Below the pieces are notes generated by a model. It worked only from the letters and a program-made list of their open reading frames with translations. It was not told where the DNA came from and did no database searches. A program made the translations under genes and the position numbers. A DNA stretch of 64,000 nt from Sporosarcina sp. FSL K6-1508 (lineage in GTDB: Bacteria > Bacillota > Bacilli > Bacillales_A > Planococcaceae), in NCBI RefSeq assembly GCF_038007465.1, contig NZ_JBBOXF010000002.1:124001-188000 (forward strand), given 5' to 3'. Shown piece after piece: positions 8,356-17,109 of this stretch; positions within the stretch are counted from its first letter, which is position 1; the number at the start of each line of letters is the position of its first letter.

Positions 8356-9429
8356 TTATTTGAAGAACGTATAAAAAGGTATTTGTTTCTCTTTAGTACC
8401 ATGTATAATTGCTTTTTTTATAGAAGATTGACTCGTTGGGGCGGCACGAAATGGTATATTGAATTTCTTTGCACAGTCTTTAGCCAATCCGCTTCCGCGG
8501 TGTGAAGAATGTTCTCCTGCTGATATAATGAGGTCCGTATAACGTACTTTGGCTTTAAACCTTGTCTTACTTTCATCACCGCTTAACGAATCAAGGGTGA
8601 AGTTTCCCTCCTTTGATAGTGTCTTAAAGTCTGCTGTTCGAAAATCTGCTCCTACTATGACAATCTTTTTTCCGTTTAGTAGTGTTTTTTCCTCATCGGT
8701 CCATATACTTTGTTTCTCAGCATCCTCTTTATAATATCCAGAGGGTTTTGGGGTTGGTCTTATATCTGCATCAGAGAAATCATGGTGAAGCCACACAACT
8801 CGATGGGAACTAAAATCAGACTTGTGATATGCAATAGATACTACGTTTCCTTCTTTCAAACCAAAATCTTGTACATCATTATGTGAGATTAAAAATTGGT
8901 AGGGTGTTTCTCCGTCTATTTTAATTCGCTTAATATTTCCGTTTACAATATGCTGTTCAGCTATTAATAGGTTATCTGGTGACGATGATAATAGACAATA
9001 TTCTAATTCCAATCGGTTGGATTCCTGTTCGGTGATACTATTTTTTCTTTTTAGAAAAACAAGATCTTTGTTATTCGCTCCGATTGCTTCGACCCAATCA
9101 CCGTGTACAAATCCCTGCATCCTGATGAATTTTTCCGGTACATAAATATCTGCTTTATCTCCTTTAAGAATTCCTCCTTTTAGTTTCCTGTCCAGCTGGA
9201 TTCCTTCCGTCTTGGGAATTTCAATAATAGTTGGATTGAACTCTTCAGGGACTTGTAAATCTTCGGGCACCTCTTCATTTGTTGTGACGAAAGTAGGTAC
9301 CTCCCCCCACAAGGAACTAGATACCTCTATAAACTGAAAAAGTTTATCTATCCGTTGTTTTGTAACTAGTAAATTGTCATTTGTCATTTTTTGAATACAG
9401 TCTATTAATTCATCTTTAATTTGTTCCAT
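8356..9429 (-). CDS. DUF2325-domain protein, possible DNA/RNA-associated regulator
   Basis: 357 residues. The N-terminal third is acidic and helical. The middle part is beta-rich (VEAIGANNKDLVFLKRK, QFLISHNDVQDFGLKEGNVVSIAYH) and looks like a small-barrel fold. Residues about 255-340 form a DUF2325-like Rossmann module: KKIVIVGADFRT..., then YTDLIISAGEHSSHRGSGLAKDCAKKFNIPF. DUF2325 modules occur in mobile elements; their biochemical role is not established. Start supported by GAAAGGAGTTGTCTTA. A second, stand-alone DUF2325 gene is at 14656. Confidence 0.75.
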   Translation of the reverse strand: MEQIKDELIDCIQKMTNDNLLVTKQRIDKLFQFIEVSSSLWGEVPTFVTTNEEVPEDLQVPEEFNPTIIEIPKTEGIQLDRKLKGGILKGDKADIYVPEKFIRMQGFVHGDWVEAIGANNKDLVFLKRKNSITEQESNRLELEYCLLSSSPDNLLIAEQHIVNGNIKRIKIDGETPYQFLISHNDVQDFGLKEGNVVSIAYHKSDFSSHRVVWLHHDFSDADIRPTPKPSGYYKEDAEKQSIWTDEEKTLLNGKKIVIVGADFRTADFKTLSKEGNFTLDSLSGDESKTRFKAKVRYTDLIISAGEHSSHRGSGLAKDCAKKFNIPFRAAPTSQSSIKKAIIHGTKEKQIPFYTFFK

Positions 9430-9498
9430 TAAGACAACTCCTTTCAGACAAATTATATCATCATGGAATATTGATTATTAAATATCGCGATTTCAAAT

Positions 9499-9705
9499 CT
9501 ATATTTCTCTAGTTTTCAGTGGCTCTAACCATTTCTTCTTTGTAACGAACAAAGAGAGAATAACAAAGAAGAAAAAATACTTTTTTGTTGGATTTCCAAA
9601 AGGAACTCTTTTCATTAGGATGGTACAACTGTCACATTGAAAACATTCATAATGAGTATTTGTAAGCCAAGGCTTCATTTTTTCCCCACATTTGCATTTT
9701 TGCAT
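9499..9705 (-). CDS. Small zinc-ribbon-like membrane protein
   Basis: 68 residues: CKCGEKM and CFQCDSC give a four-cysteine ribbon, followed by a hydrophobic YFFFFVILSLFV helix and a basic tail. AGGAGAG lies 12 nt before the ATG, rather distant but usable. Confidence 0.65.
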   Translation of the reverse strand: MQKCKCGEKMKPWLTNTHYECFQCDSCTILMKRVPFGNPTKKYFFFFVILSLFVTKKKWLEPLKTREI

Positions 9706-9757
9706 TTTAAATTACACTCTCCTAAATCGCTATCGGTACGTTCAAATGGTAAAATCA

Positions 9758-11041
9758 TTATTTTTCACAATTCATAATCAGTCCACCAAATTCGTTTGTG
9801 AATTTTGTTACGTTAGGGGCCCAATGTCTATTCAGCCCAGTTGGATCGTTGTCCGCTCCAAGAGGTGCATAGGCGCTGCCAAGGTCGCTAACTGTCGTTA
9901 ACCCACCTTTATTAATAAGTTTGCTTATAGTTCTGCCAGTCGTTCGTAATCCATCTTCTACCGTATCAAAGCGGAGTAATGTCGACCAATTTGTCGCCGG
10001 ATTCATTAACCCCCCTGGATTGTTAAATTCCCTAATTGCTTTTGATGTACCACTGCCTGTTTCATGAAAAGCGATAGCGGCCATTAAAACGGGGTCAATA
10101 TGATACTCGTTTGCAATATCTATGAATGCTTGTCCCTTCCCTGTAAATGCGCCAGCAGATTTAAACTTTGCGAAAAATACATCTTCGTTAATATTTCCAT
10201 CTTTACTGCATACTGCTGCTGGTATATAGGTTGAAGCAGTCTCATAAAAATTGCTGTTTATAGTTTGTCTATTTTGAAGTGAAATGATTTCTTGCTCGAT
10301 TTCTTCGCTCATTTTTACAGCTATATCATATGAGCTTTTTAATTTTTCTTTCTCGCTAGTCAATAGTATTTGTTCTAATTCAAGTTCTTGAACTAAAGAA
10401 TCTTTCTCTATTCTTTGTAATTCGAGTATGGTATATAATTCTTGCAGAGAATTTTTATTATCTCTTTGCTCCGATAGATTTTCTGCTACTAATCTTTTTT
10501 TGACTTCAAGTTGCTTGATATCAGATGATTGTTGTTTCATTATCTTTCGATCGGCTTCCAATAGTGCATTTAAAGCAGAATATCGTTGAAAAAAATCAGA
10601 GATGCTGGTAGTTCCCAGAAGTACATCAATGAAATCAATCGAGCCGTCGTTTGCTTGTATTGATCGTATTCGGCTACGCAATACAGAATCACGTTCAGAA
10701 ACGTCTTTTTCAAGGATAGATATAGACTTATGTAATAGTTCTATTTCTTCAGCAGTTTGATAGAATTCCGCTTCAGTTTTATCAATTTTTTTACTGGCGG
10801 TGTTTAAAGTGTTGCCTAGTGTGTGAAGTTGCTCAAGTTTAGTGCTGATTTCGGAGTCATTTGATTTAATTTCTATTTCTTTTTGTTCAACGCCTGAATT
10901 AAATCTGTTTTTCTCTCTTTCAATTAATTCCTGTTTTACTTGCAGCTCTTTTATTGGGGTTGCTAAAATATGTAGAGGTGACAAGGAAGATGAAATAAGG
11001 ATAAGTGCGACTAGACAAGAGATCATGTGTTTACATTTCAC
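9758..11041 (-). CDS. Secreted coiled-coil peptidoglycan hydrolase (glucosaminidase domain)
   Basis: 427 residues. Signal peptide (residues 1-28, KCKHMISCLVALILISSS). Long coiled coil at about 30-270, similar in layout to PcsB/CwlO N-termini. C-terminal domain of the glucosaminidase class from about 290: DPVLMAAIAFHETGSG (candidate catalytic E327), NNPGGLMNP, then a closing GLNRHWAPNV segment. This class cleaves glycan strands. On plasmids such enzymes can open the wall for transfer; that is inference here. GTG start after AAAGGAGGGCTTCAATAGA. No sortase or SLH anchor. Confidence 0.85.
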   Translation of the reverse strand: MKCKHMISCLVALILISSSLSPLHILATPIKELQVKQELIEREKNRFNSGVEQKEIEIKSNDSEISTKLEQLHTLGNTLNTASKKIDKTEAEFYQTAEEIELLHKSISILEKDVSERDSVLRSRIRSIQANDGSIDFIDVLLGTTSISDFFQRYSALNALLEADRKIMKQQSSDIKQLEVKKRLVAENLSEQRDNKNSLQELYTILELQRIEKDSLVQELELEQILLTSEKEKLKSSYDIAVKMSEEIEQEIISLQNRQTINSNFYETASTYIPAAVCSKDGNINEDVFFAKFKSAGAFTGKGQAFIDIANEYHIDPVLMAAIAFHETGSGTSKAIREFNNPGGLMNPATNWSTLLRFDTVEDGLRTTGRTISKLINKGGLTTVSDLGSAYAPLGADNDPTGLNRHWAPNVTKFTNEFGGLIMNCEK

Positions 11042-11067
11042 TCTATTGAAGCCCTCCTTTTTTGAAA

Positions 11068-11244
11068 TTATATACTTTTATCTATAACAAGCTTTTCATA
11101 TTCTTTGAGTAAACTCGAGTCATCAAGTTTTATAAAGCAAGATGGATGGAAACCGCTTAAAAATGAACACCAATCGATAAGACTACTGCGTTCTTCATTC
11201 GATAAAGAATCTTTATTTATTATAAACCTCTCCTTCCGATTCAC
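11068..11244 (-). CDS. Small hypothetical protein (up to 58 aa), start uncertain
   Basis: The frame encodes NKDSLSNEERSSLIDWCSFLSGFHPSCFIKLDD..., a convincing soluble protein. The GTG at 11242-11244 has only a poor site. A perfect AAGGAGAG lies further in, and 5 nt after it stands ATA (11221-11223) rather than ATG. Real start unresolved; see the finding on ATA codons. Confidence 0.5.
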   Translation of the reverse strand: MNRKERFIINKDSLSNEERSSLIDWCSFLSGFHPSCFIKLDDSSLLKEYEKLVIDKSI

Positions 11245-11280
11245 CCTCTATGTTTCTAGCTTTTTTCCACACCAACACTT

Positions 11281-11370
11281 TCATTCCCTTTGCGGGATTA
11301 AAAAGCAAGATAGTCCAATAAGAATAAGCAATACTGGAAAAACGACGAAGATAAAAACAACCATTTCCAT
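11281..11370 (-). CDS. Possible 29-residue membrane peptide
   Basis: ATG-initiated single transmembrane helix (EMVVFIFVVFPVLLILIG) with a short basic tail. The ribosome site is weak (GGATGG, 12 nt), so coding is tentative. Confidence 0.3.
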   Translation of the reverse strand: MEMVVFIFVVFPVLLILIGLSCFLIPQRE

Positions 11371-11446
11371 TAACTTAACACCATCCAAATGATTAATTTT
11401 ATTGTTAAGCTTATCCCACTGTCGACTGAAACAGACATATATTTAT

Positions 11447-11767
11447 CTAAATGCTTTGATTACCAAGAACATCTTCTTCAACAGTTTCATGTTTTCTTTT
11501 GATTTTCCTAATAGTAATTAAAAATACTCCATACAAGGCTCCTGAATACGTAAATACTACAAAACCTATATCACGTACAATGAATAATACGACATGCTGT
11601 GAAGGTATTAAAAATGAAACTACGCATGTTATAAGAATCACAACATACGTAGGTAATAAGATAAACCATACCGTGCGCTTCATGATCGGATGCTCAAAGA
11701 GCAACCATTCATGGAGAGCACTACTTAGCACTAAAGTGCTGATTAAAACGTAAAATAGACTTGTCAT
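11447..11767 (-). CDS. Four-helix membrane protein
   Basis: 106 residues with about three to four transmembrane segments (SLFYVLISTLVLS, WFILLPTYVVILITCVVSFLI, VVLFIVRDIGFVVFTYSG, LYGVFLITI) and a charged C-terminus. It overlaps the upstream gene by 4 bp (ATGA), so the two are cotranslated. No family recognised. Confidence 0.75.
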   Translation of the reverse strand: MTSLFYVLISTLVLSSALHEWLLFEHPIMKRTVWFILLPTYVVILITCVVSFLIPSQHVVLFIVRDIGFVVFTYSGALYGVFLITIRKIKRKHETVEEDVLGNQSI

Positions 11768-12297
11768 ACAATTGCAAGACCTCTAAGCTCGCTCGTTGGT
11801 TTTCCGAAGTGTGCATTTAATTGTGCCATACACGAGTCGTAATAAAGTGTTTTGAATTCGTTAATATTCAACTCATTCACTTCGCCAAAATTTTGAATCA
11901 ATACTATTTTAAAGGGGTTATATGCTATAACTTCAATTTCATCAATTGTTAACAGCATTGATTCTTTATAAATACCACGATTCCAGCTATTTTTGCTCTT
12001 GAAGTTTGTAATTACACTTTTACGTTGAGTACTCCAACCTGTTAAACCATGCAATGCAAGAAAGCTCGATTTTGTAACCTCTAGTTCAACATTGCCTTTC
12101 CCGCAACATTCCTCTAAATATGATCCATCAGAACCAGGCTTAAAAAATTCACTTTTAAATTCATTAGGGTTTAATGTTGTCCGTATGCGATAAAGATGTA
12201 AAATATCTCCCAAATTATTATTGAAACTTTTTGCCCTCTCTAAGTCTTTAAATACTCCGTATGCTTTTATTTCTAAAGCTGGCACAATAGTTAACAT
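11764..12297 (-). CDS. Hypothetical protein (177 aa)
   Basis: Soluble alpha/beta protein with CCGKGN and a WSTQRK region. ATG preceded by AAAAGGAGATATATTAA. Coupled to the membrane protein downstream. No recognised domain. Confidence 0.75.
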   Translation of the reverse strand: MLTIVPALEIKAYGVFKDLERAKSFNNNLGDILHLYRIRTTLNPNEFKSEFFKPGSDGSYLEECCGKGNVELEVTKSSFLALHGLTGWSTQRKSVITNFKSKNSWNRGIYKESMLLTIDEIEVIAYNPFKIVLIQNFGEVNELNINEFKTLYYDSCMAQLNAHFGKPTSELRGLAIV

Positions 12298-12352
12298 TTA
12301 ATATATCTCCTTTTAAATAAGTAATTTACTTCGATTTCTAAATATTGTTTTA

Positions 12353-13198
12353 TTATAAAAACTCAATGTATTTATTAGATTTGATAATCATTTCCGTTGA
12401 TTTTTTCTCCTTTTTGAATTCATTTTTTTTCAACATGCCATATGCTAGTACTTCTTTACCAATTAATTCATTATCTTTAAGAGTGAAGTACTTGAAATGT
12501 CTATCAAAAATAATTAAGGAAAAGAAACCTTTCTCTGTAGAAGTAAAGTTGATATACCAGACTTTTTTCAAGCGAAAAACCTTTTCAATACGTCCATGTA
12601 TGAAATATGGAACTTCAAGCGTATTACCTTCCCACAGGGCGTTATGTGCAAGGTCATGATGGCGTATTAGTTCTGAGATGGGAATACGCACTCCTTTCAC
12701 TGAAACTATAATGGAGGCTAGCAAGTCGGGTTCAACTGTTGTAAATAGTTTTTTTACTGAGCGCAGAGATCCAATTGACTGTGGGGTAGGCTCGGTCTCT
12801 TTTAATGCGTCTTCGTCTAATTCATCTTTTTCTTTCTCTTCTTTCTCTTTCGTATTTCGTTCAATTGTCCTCGATTCGATATCAGGATCAATACTATTCA
12901 AATTTAACCGGACAACAAACTCACGAATACCTTGTTCACGCAGAGAAACTTGGTATTCACTGACCTTTGCAACTGTTTCCTGGAACGTTAGCTTCTTCGC
13001 AAACCCACATCCCTCTCTATGTATAGAAGGACCTTTACCGCTGGTCTTAAAGTGAGCTATGACTCCTGATGACCCAGGTATGAAAAATACAGGAACACCA
13101 CATCCTTTATCCATGCAAACAATTCGAACACCATGTAATGATTCATCATAAGCTTTGGCCGTAACGACTTTCCCATCTGTCAAAAGTGCAGAATGCAT
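12353..13198 (-). CDS. Plasmid protein with N-terminal metal-binding cluster
   Basis: 281 residues. The N-terminus has C28, C33, H49, H60 and C64 in a pattern (CxxxxC...AHF...IHREGC) reminiscent of the zinc cluster at the start of CoiA-like proteins, though the CoiA nuclease core is not evident. A highly charged linker (KEKEEKEKDELDED, residues about 115-130) separates it from a beta-rich C-terminal half (VPYFIHGRIEKVFRLKKVWYINF...). ATG after AAAGGAGGAGGTTAT. Function unknown. Confidence 0.72.
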   Translation of the reverse strand: MHSALLTDGKVVTAKAYDESLHGVRIVCMDKGCGVPVFFIPGSSGVIAHFKTSGKGPSIHREGCGFAKKLTFQETVAKVSEYQVSLREQGIREFVVRLNLNSIDPDIESRTIERNTKEKEEKEKDELDEDALKETEPTPQSIGSLRSVKKLFTTVEPDLLASIIVSVKGVRIPISELIRHHDLAHNALWEGNTLEVPYFIHGRIEKVFRLKKVWYINFTSTEKGFFSLIIFDRHFKYFTLKDNELIGKEVLAYGMLKKNEFKKEKKSTEMIIKSNKYIEFL

Positions 13199-13227
13199 AT
13201 AACCTCCTCCTTTTAAGTTTAAGATTT

Positions 13228-13464
13228 CTATACCTCTTCATTTTTCATTACATCGGATAGATTTTTCTTATCACCTATCCAGGAATCCAGAGCAGCCCCT
13301 AAGAGAAACCCTACAATGCCGCCACTAGTTGCTGCTAATATGACAAATAACATGGTAATAGCACCGTATACGATGTAAAGAATCCAACCTACAAAAATGC
13401 TACCGATAAAGAAGAATATGAATGAAAATAAACGGTCGGTAAGAGTATCAATAGCTGTTCGCAT
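13228..13464 (-). CDS. Small membrane protein with glycine-rich helix
   Basis: 78 residues, two transmembrane helices (LFSFIFFFIGSIFVGWILYIVYG and MLFVILAATSGGIVGFLLGAAL). Glycine spacing resembles holin-like or oligomerising helices, but nothing specific. The ribosome site is weak (ATGGAAA). Confidence 0.65.
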   Translation of the reverse strand: MRTAIDTLTDRLFSFIFFFIGSIFVGWILYIVYGAITMLFVILAATSGGIVGFLLGAALDSWIGDKKNLSDVMKNEEV

Positions 13465-13496
13465 TCATTTTCCATTTTCGTAAATTGGTTTTGTAT

Positions 13497-13685
13497 TTAG
13501 CGACTTTCATGTTCAATACGCTTGTCTCCCTCCATAAAACTATTCATATTTCCCCTATCTTCATCTGAAAAGAGGCTATGGTTCTCTTTGCACGAACTTG
13601 TACAGTATAAGGACGTATCAACATAGTCCTTAAAACATAAATAGTCATATCCACATCCAACACATTGTTTTTCGACAAATTCCAT
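13497..13685 (-). CDS. Small Cys-rich protein, possible zinc finger
   Basis: 62 residues: CVGCGYDYLCF and YCTSSCKENH give five or six potential metal ligands, then an acidic tail. Follows the 13228 gene's promoter side closely, with GAGGGG about 13 nt upstream of the ATG. Confidence 0.6.
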   Translation of the reverse strand: MEFVEKQCVGCGYDYLCFKDYVDTSLYCTSSCKENHSLFSDEDRGNMNSFMEGDKRIEHESR

Positions 13686-13776
13686 ATACTTCGGCTGCCC
13701 CTCTACACTAACTATCTCTCATGAAGAGTCACCACCGATTCACCTACCCTTCCTATAAAAAAATTCAATAGTCATT

Positions 13777-14346
13777 CTACTGACTACAATTTATTGGGAT
13801 AATTGACAAATCCGGAATCCAGAGATATGGATACACGGAATTAATCGTGCAACCATTCACATTACGTGTAAATGGATCGTGTAGATGGCCGTGGAGAAGA
13901 TGAGTAACTTGTTCGTTAAAAATTAAATTATTAAAAGCTTGGAACCCACGGTGTGCATCATCTAAATCCATATCTCCATAAGCTGGATTGGAATGTGTCA
14001 ACAAGATATCTACGCGATGCCGCCCTATCTTTTGTACGAATGCATTCGCCTCAGCTTCAGTCTGCTGACCAAATTTCTGTTCTTTATATACAGGGGAACC
14101 CTCAAATCCTGCAAATGTGACGCCGTCAAACGACATGATCTGATTATGCATATTAATAACTGACGTGTCTTCAAAATTCAACTGATGGCAATGGTTACCC
14201 ATCACACCAAGTTTTCGACAAGAATACATTCGATCTATTTTTGAAACCATTCGAGAAGGTATGTCACCTAATAAAAGAACGATATCAGGTTCTACCTCTG
14301 GTAATTTTAAAGTCGTTCTTACGTCTGCAAATGCTAAAAGTTTCAT
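13777..14346 (-). CDS. Metallophosphoesterase (calcineurin-like)
   Basis: 189 residues with the MPE motif series: D8 (AFADVR), GD27-28, GNH (50-52), H118 (LTHSNP), GHLH (153-156). The first motif is DxR instead of DxH, so one metal ligand is altered; the enzyme may use one metal or a different geometry. Short stand-alone enzyme with no fusion; substrate unknown (nucleotide, nucleic acid or phosphoprotein). TAGGGGCGG upstream supports the start. Confidence 0.82.
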   Translation of the reverse strand: MKLLAFADVRTTLKLPEVEPDIVLLLGDIPSRMVSKIDRMYSCRKLGVMGNHCHQLNFEDTSVINMHNQIMSFDGVTFAGFEGSPVYKEQKFGQQTEAEANAFVQKIGRHRVDILLTHSNPAYGDMDLDDAHRGFQAFNNLIFNEQVTHLLHGHLHDPFTRNVNGCTINSVYPYLWIPDLSIIPINCSQ

Positions 14347-14474
14347 ATGAACACCGCCCCTAATGTAAATTATTTCTAAAATAGTCCTGATTCTTCTCCT
14401 TGCAAAATGACTTCAAACTGTTGGACACACGAATCAAGCGCAAAACAGCTCTAATTAATATATAACTCTAACTT

Positions 14475-14654
14475 TCATGACCCTTTCTCACTTTCCCCGT
14501 AATACTCTACAATGGGTTGGATTGAATCAGCGGGTGCTATTTCCTTTTCCATAATTACCACATTTGCAAGCCACCACATAGCTACGATGACTGTACAAAA
14601 CAATAGTGCTAAAATGAAACTTCTATTTGTTTTTTGCATAATATAACTTTTCAT
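14475..14654 (-). CDS. Small single-pass membrane protein
   Basis: 59 residues with one helix (FILALLFCTVIVAMWWLANVVIM) and an acidic extracellular-type tail. Its ATG lies 1 nt after the stop of the DUF2325 gene, so translation is probably coupled. An alternative inner ATG is at residue 6. Confidence 0.6.
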   Translation of the reverse strand: MKSYIMQKTNRSFILALLFCTVIVAMWWLANVVIMEKEIAPADSIQPIVEYYGESEKGS

Positions 14655-14655
14655 A

Positions 14656-14967
14656 TTAGACAGCAGCCTCCATGATATCTATACCAGCGTTTAGCGCCCC
14701 ACTGACTCCAAATCCTTGATGGTAAGCGATATTGATTTCATGCTCTTTGCAAAGGTTTTTCACGATGTTCATAGTGACGTGACTACATGCACCAAGCAAG
14801 AGAACAACACAATCTGCCTTCTTTACAAGAGGTCTAAAATCTTTCTTTGTGCCCCCATTACGAGTAATTCCATTATGAAAGAGCACATTACACCCCATTT
14901 TCTTCCCAATCTTTATAAATGATTGTTCTTGACTTCCACCGATGATTGCTACTGTTCTTTTTGCCAT
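14656..14967 (-). CDS. DUF2325 family protein (stand-alone)
   Basis: 103 residues: KRTVAIIGGSQEQSFIKIGKKMGCNVLFHNG..., then ADCVVLLLGACSHVTMNIVK. This is the Rossmann-like DUF2325 fold also fused to the C-terminus of the 8356 protein. GGGAGGAATTTATC precedes the ATG. A perfect palindrome 38 nt further upstream suggests tight transcriptional control. Role unknown. Confidence 0.82.
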   Translation of the reverse strand: MAKRTVAIIGGSQEQSFIKIGKKMGCNVLFHNGITRNGGTKKDFRPLVKKADCVVLLLGACSHVTMNIVKNLCKEHEINIAYHQGFGVSGALNAGIDIMEAAV

Positions 14968-15004
14968 GATAAATTCCTCCCTAAACTTCTTGTTGTCTAT
15001 ACCG

Positions 15005-15030
15005 TATACAATATAACATTATATTGTATA
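15005..15030. promoter_or_regulatory. Perfect palindrome upstream of the DUF2325 gene
   Basis: TATACAATATA (15005-15015), 4-nt spacer, TATATTGTATA (15020-15030). On the minus strand it contains TATAAT. This is a typical dimeric repressor operator overlapping a -10 region, between two minus-strand genes. Confidence 0.65.
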
Positions 15031-15053
15031 TGTAAACAACTAAGTAAAAGTAT

Positions 15054-15683
15054 TTATTCGTGGTCAATAAGCCAGCCTTTATTTATTCCGCTTGCAACTG
15101 CTCCAGAAATCGTTTTACATTTTGTTTTTTCAATGATTATCTCGTGATACTGCTGTGTTTCAATCTCTGATATCCCTAAAAGCTTCGCGATTTCTTCGAT
15201 TGTCATGCCTTTGCATGTTAAAGAAAAAACCTTCCATTCCGTAATATTCAAAGTTGGCTTTTCTGGCAAGTTCAAAATTAGTCTAGGTGAAAGACTATTA
15301 TTTTTAAATGGTGCATCTATATACATGCCACCACCTTTAAGTATTCGCATAGCAGATTTAATTGTATCAAGTGAAGCCGTGTTACTTTTTAAAATACCTT
15401 TTATTCCTGTTTGAATAAGTTTTTCATACGTAACATTATTAATGTCTTCGACTACACAAAGTACAGGGATTTCGGCGGAAATAGAATAATTAATAATCGA
15501 ATGGACTGCTTCGTCAAAGTGGGCTGTTAAGCAAATGACAATATCGTTGTCTGTTAACGTTTTTTTTAGAAAAACATCCGATGTAAAGCTCGTAATAACG
15601 TTTGAAGACGGGAGTGAATTAGCAAGCAAGCTACCCCAGAGCACTCTCTTTTCGTATGGTTCACCGACAACCCAAATATTCAT
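15054..15683 (-). CDS. Response-regulator-like protein with LuxR-type HTH
   Basis: 209 residues. The N-terminal domain (1-120) looks like a degenerate receiver: IWVVGEPYEKRVLW, DIVICLTAHFDEAV, IPVLCVVEDI. The usual DD and phospho-Asp positions are not evident. The C-terminal domain has the LuxR/NarL pattern (LTCKGMTIEEIAKLLGISEIETQQYHEIIIEK). It probably regulates without phosphorylation. ATG at 15683 follows TAGGAGAGATTTC. A terminator hairpin with T8 sits between the promoter side and this ribosome site, so expression may depend on read-through. Confidence 0.75.
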   Translation of the reverse strand: MNIWVVGEPYEKRVLWGSLLANSLPSSNVITSFTSDVFLKKTLTDNDIVICLTAHFDEAVHSIINYSISAEIPVLCVVEDINNVTYEKLIQTGIKGILKSNTASLDTIKSAMRILKGGGMYIDAPFKNNSLSPRLILNLPEKPTLNITEWKVFSLTCKGMTIEEIAKLLGISEIETQQYHEIIIEKTKCKTISGAVASGINKGWLIDHE

Positions 15684-15695
15684 GAAATCTCTCCT

Positions 15696-15757
15696 ATAAA
15701 AAAAACGCACCCCTCCACTCGAACAGCACAAATGCTGTTCGCGAAGAGGGGTACGCC
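15696..15757 (-). terminator. Strong intrinsic terminator in the leader of the LuxR-type gene
   Basis: On the minus strand: CGTACCCCTCTTCGCGAACAGCA, a loop, TGCTGTTCGAGTGGAGGGGTGCG (given as two arms), followed by T8, then the ribosome site 3 nt later. It may end the upstream operon, attenuate the next gene, or both. Confidence 0.8.
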
Positions 15758-15825
15758 CTTTAATTTAAATTTATAATTTGAATCTATTATATCAGAAGTA
15801 TGACATGAATGGAAACCGTTCTTTA

Positions 15826-16413
15826 TTACATTATAGGTAATAACCAGGGAATCACGATAGCAAACAAAACCATTAATATGGAAACGGCCCTTAAGCTTTT
15901 CGCCCAACGATGGAATTCAGGGTGTTCAATCAATCGATAGCCAAATCCGAATAGAAAGCTGACTCCTATACTTATTAAACATAAGAAAACTGCGCTAAAG
16001 CCGAGTAATGATAATGTTTCTTGAATGAGTATGTCAATATCAGATGAATTTCGAACGGACAATATTATAATTGGTAAACCTCGTAACAACAACATTGTAA
16101 TAAACGATATCAACATCGAAATCTGCCCAAATTTCTGCCATTGACCGTTTTTGAACAAAGCTGATAGTATCATGACAATGGTGCCGACTACAAAGACAAT
16201 CGTGATGAAATTTACACCCCATTTATAAACAGGAGCCATAATACCGCTCATATCTCCTATAATTCCGCCTAGTAAACGATCTGAATTTACTGGCTTAATT
16301 TCTGCTTGGTCATTTGTTGGTATATTAAAAGGGAGAGCATCAGCAGATGCAATTATGGGAACAAACCAGGTTACAAGTAGGACCATCAGAAAGAAGTTTA
16401 TAAGTTGTTTCAT
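15826..16413 (-). CDS. Polytopic membrane protein with signal peptide
   Basis: 195 residues. Signal-like helix 1-24, a soluble segment, then four or five transmembrane helices (NFITIVFVVGTIVMILSALF, ISMLISFITMLLLRGLPIIILSV, VFLCLISIGVSFLFGFGY, AVSILMVLFAIVIPWLLPI). The layout recalls small VirB2/TrbC-like or pore subunits of conjugation systems, but this is weak. Begins 3 nt after the stop of the 16417 gene. Confidence 0.7.
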   Translation of the reverse strand: MKQLINFFLMVLLVTWFVPIIASADALPFNIPTNDQAEIKPVNSDRLLGGIIGDMSGIMAPVYKWGVNFITIVFVVGTIVMILSALFKNGQWQKFGQISMLISFITMLLLRGLPIIILSVRNSSDIDILIQETLSLLGFSAVFLCLISIGVSFLFGFGYRLIEHPEFHRWAKSLRAVSILMVLFAIVIPWLLPIM

Positions 16414-16416
16414 ATG

Positions 16417-17109
16417 TTATTTCTTCTTTTTCTTATGAAGAAATTCAACATGCTGCATTCTTCTCCGGTGAGGAATCTCCCAGGTTACCTCACCTTCACT
16501 AACAGGAATAATCACATTTATACTGTGTTCCTTTTTTGCTTCTGCAGTAGCCTCAATGGCGAATGCTAACCATTGTTCTTTTGCTTTAGGCCCTGCGATT
16601 GGACAATCTATAACATCCAGAAGGTCTAATTTGTTGATGTTCACTTCCGCTTCAATCACCTTTAGATTGTGTCCTTGTCCACGTAGAGAAAGATAATCGA
16701 TATACTCCGAAAAAGGAATTAAAATGCGAAATGGTATACGAAACGATTCATGTAATGAAACATGCTGTTTTAAGTCGATTTTAAAAGTGATTTTAAGGTC
16801 ATCTAATGAAAAATGGCCTAAAGCATCTATTTTTACCGTGAGAACAAAATTTGATTGGACTCTTTCAATTAATGGAGTTATTACCTCTTTATATAGTAGG
16901 TCCAATTGCTGAGATACAGAGTCCATAAATGCAGGAGTTAAGGCTAACGTTGTTGTACCGTCAACCCGAGTAATTAAGTTATTCGCTCTCCATTTATATT
17001 CAAACTCCATTTCTCGAGCTAAAATATTCTTTTCACGGATCCGTTCACAAAACTGTGAAATTTCTCCTTCTTGATCATAATAACTGTTACTGGATGACTC
17101 TTTTACCAT
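16417..17109 (-). CDS. Hypothetical protein (230 aa)
   Basis: Soluble protein with repeated beta strands (FVLTVKIDALGHFSLDDLKITFKI) and a very basic C-terminus HKKKKK. ATG after TAGGAGGTATTGGA. Probably co-transcribed with the membrane protein just downstream. No family recognised. Confidence 0.7.
   Translation of the reverse strand: MVKESSSNSYYDQEGEISQFCERIREKNILAREMEFEYKWRANNLITRVDGTTTLALTPAFMDSVSQQLDLLYKEVITPLIERVQSNFVLTVKIDALGHFSLDDLKITFKIDLKQHVSLHESFRIPFRILIPFSEYIDYLSLRGQGHNLKVIEAEVNINKLDLLDVIDCPIAGPKAKEQWLAFAIEATAEAKKEHSINVIIPVSEGEVTWEIPHRRRMQHVEFLHKKKKK

Noticed and set aside
11105..11392. Plus-strand ORF of 95 codons
   Set aside because: Opposite two plausible small minus-strand genes; no ribosome site; composition not protein-like.
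15054..15731. Longer start (15731) of the LuxR-type protein
   Set aside because: It would translate through the terminator hairpin; ATG 15683 has a strong ribosome site.
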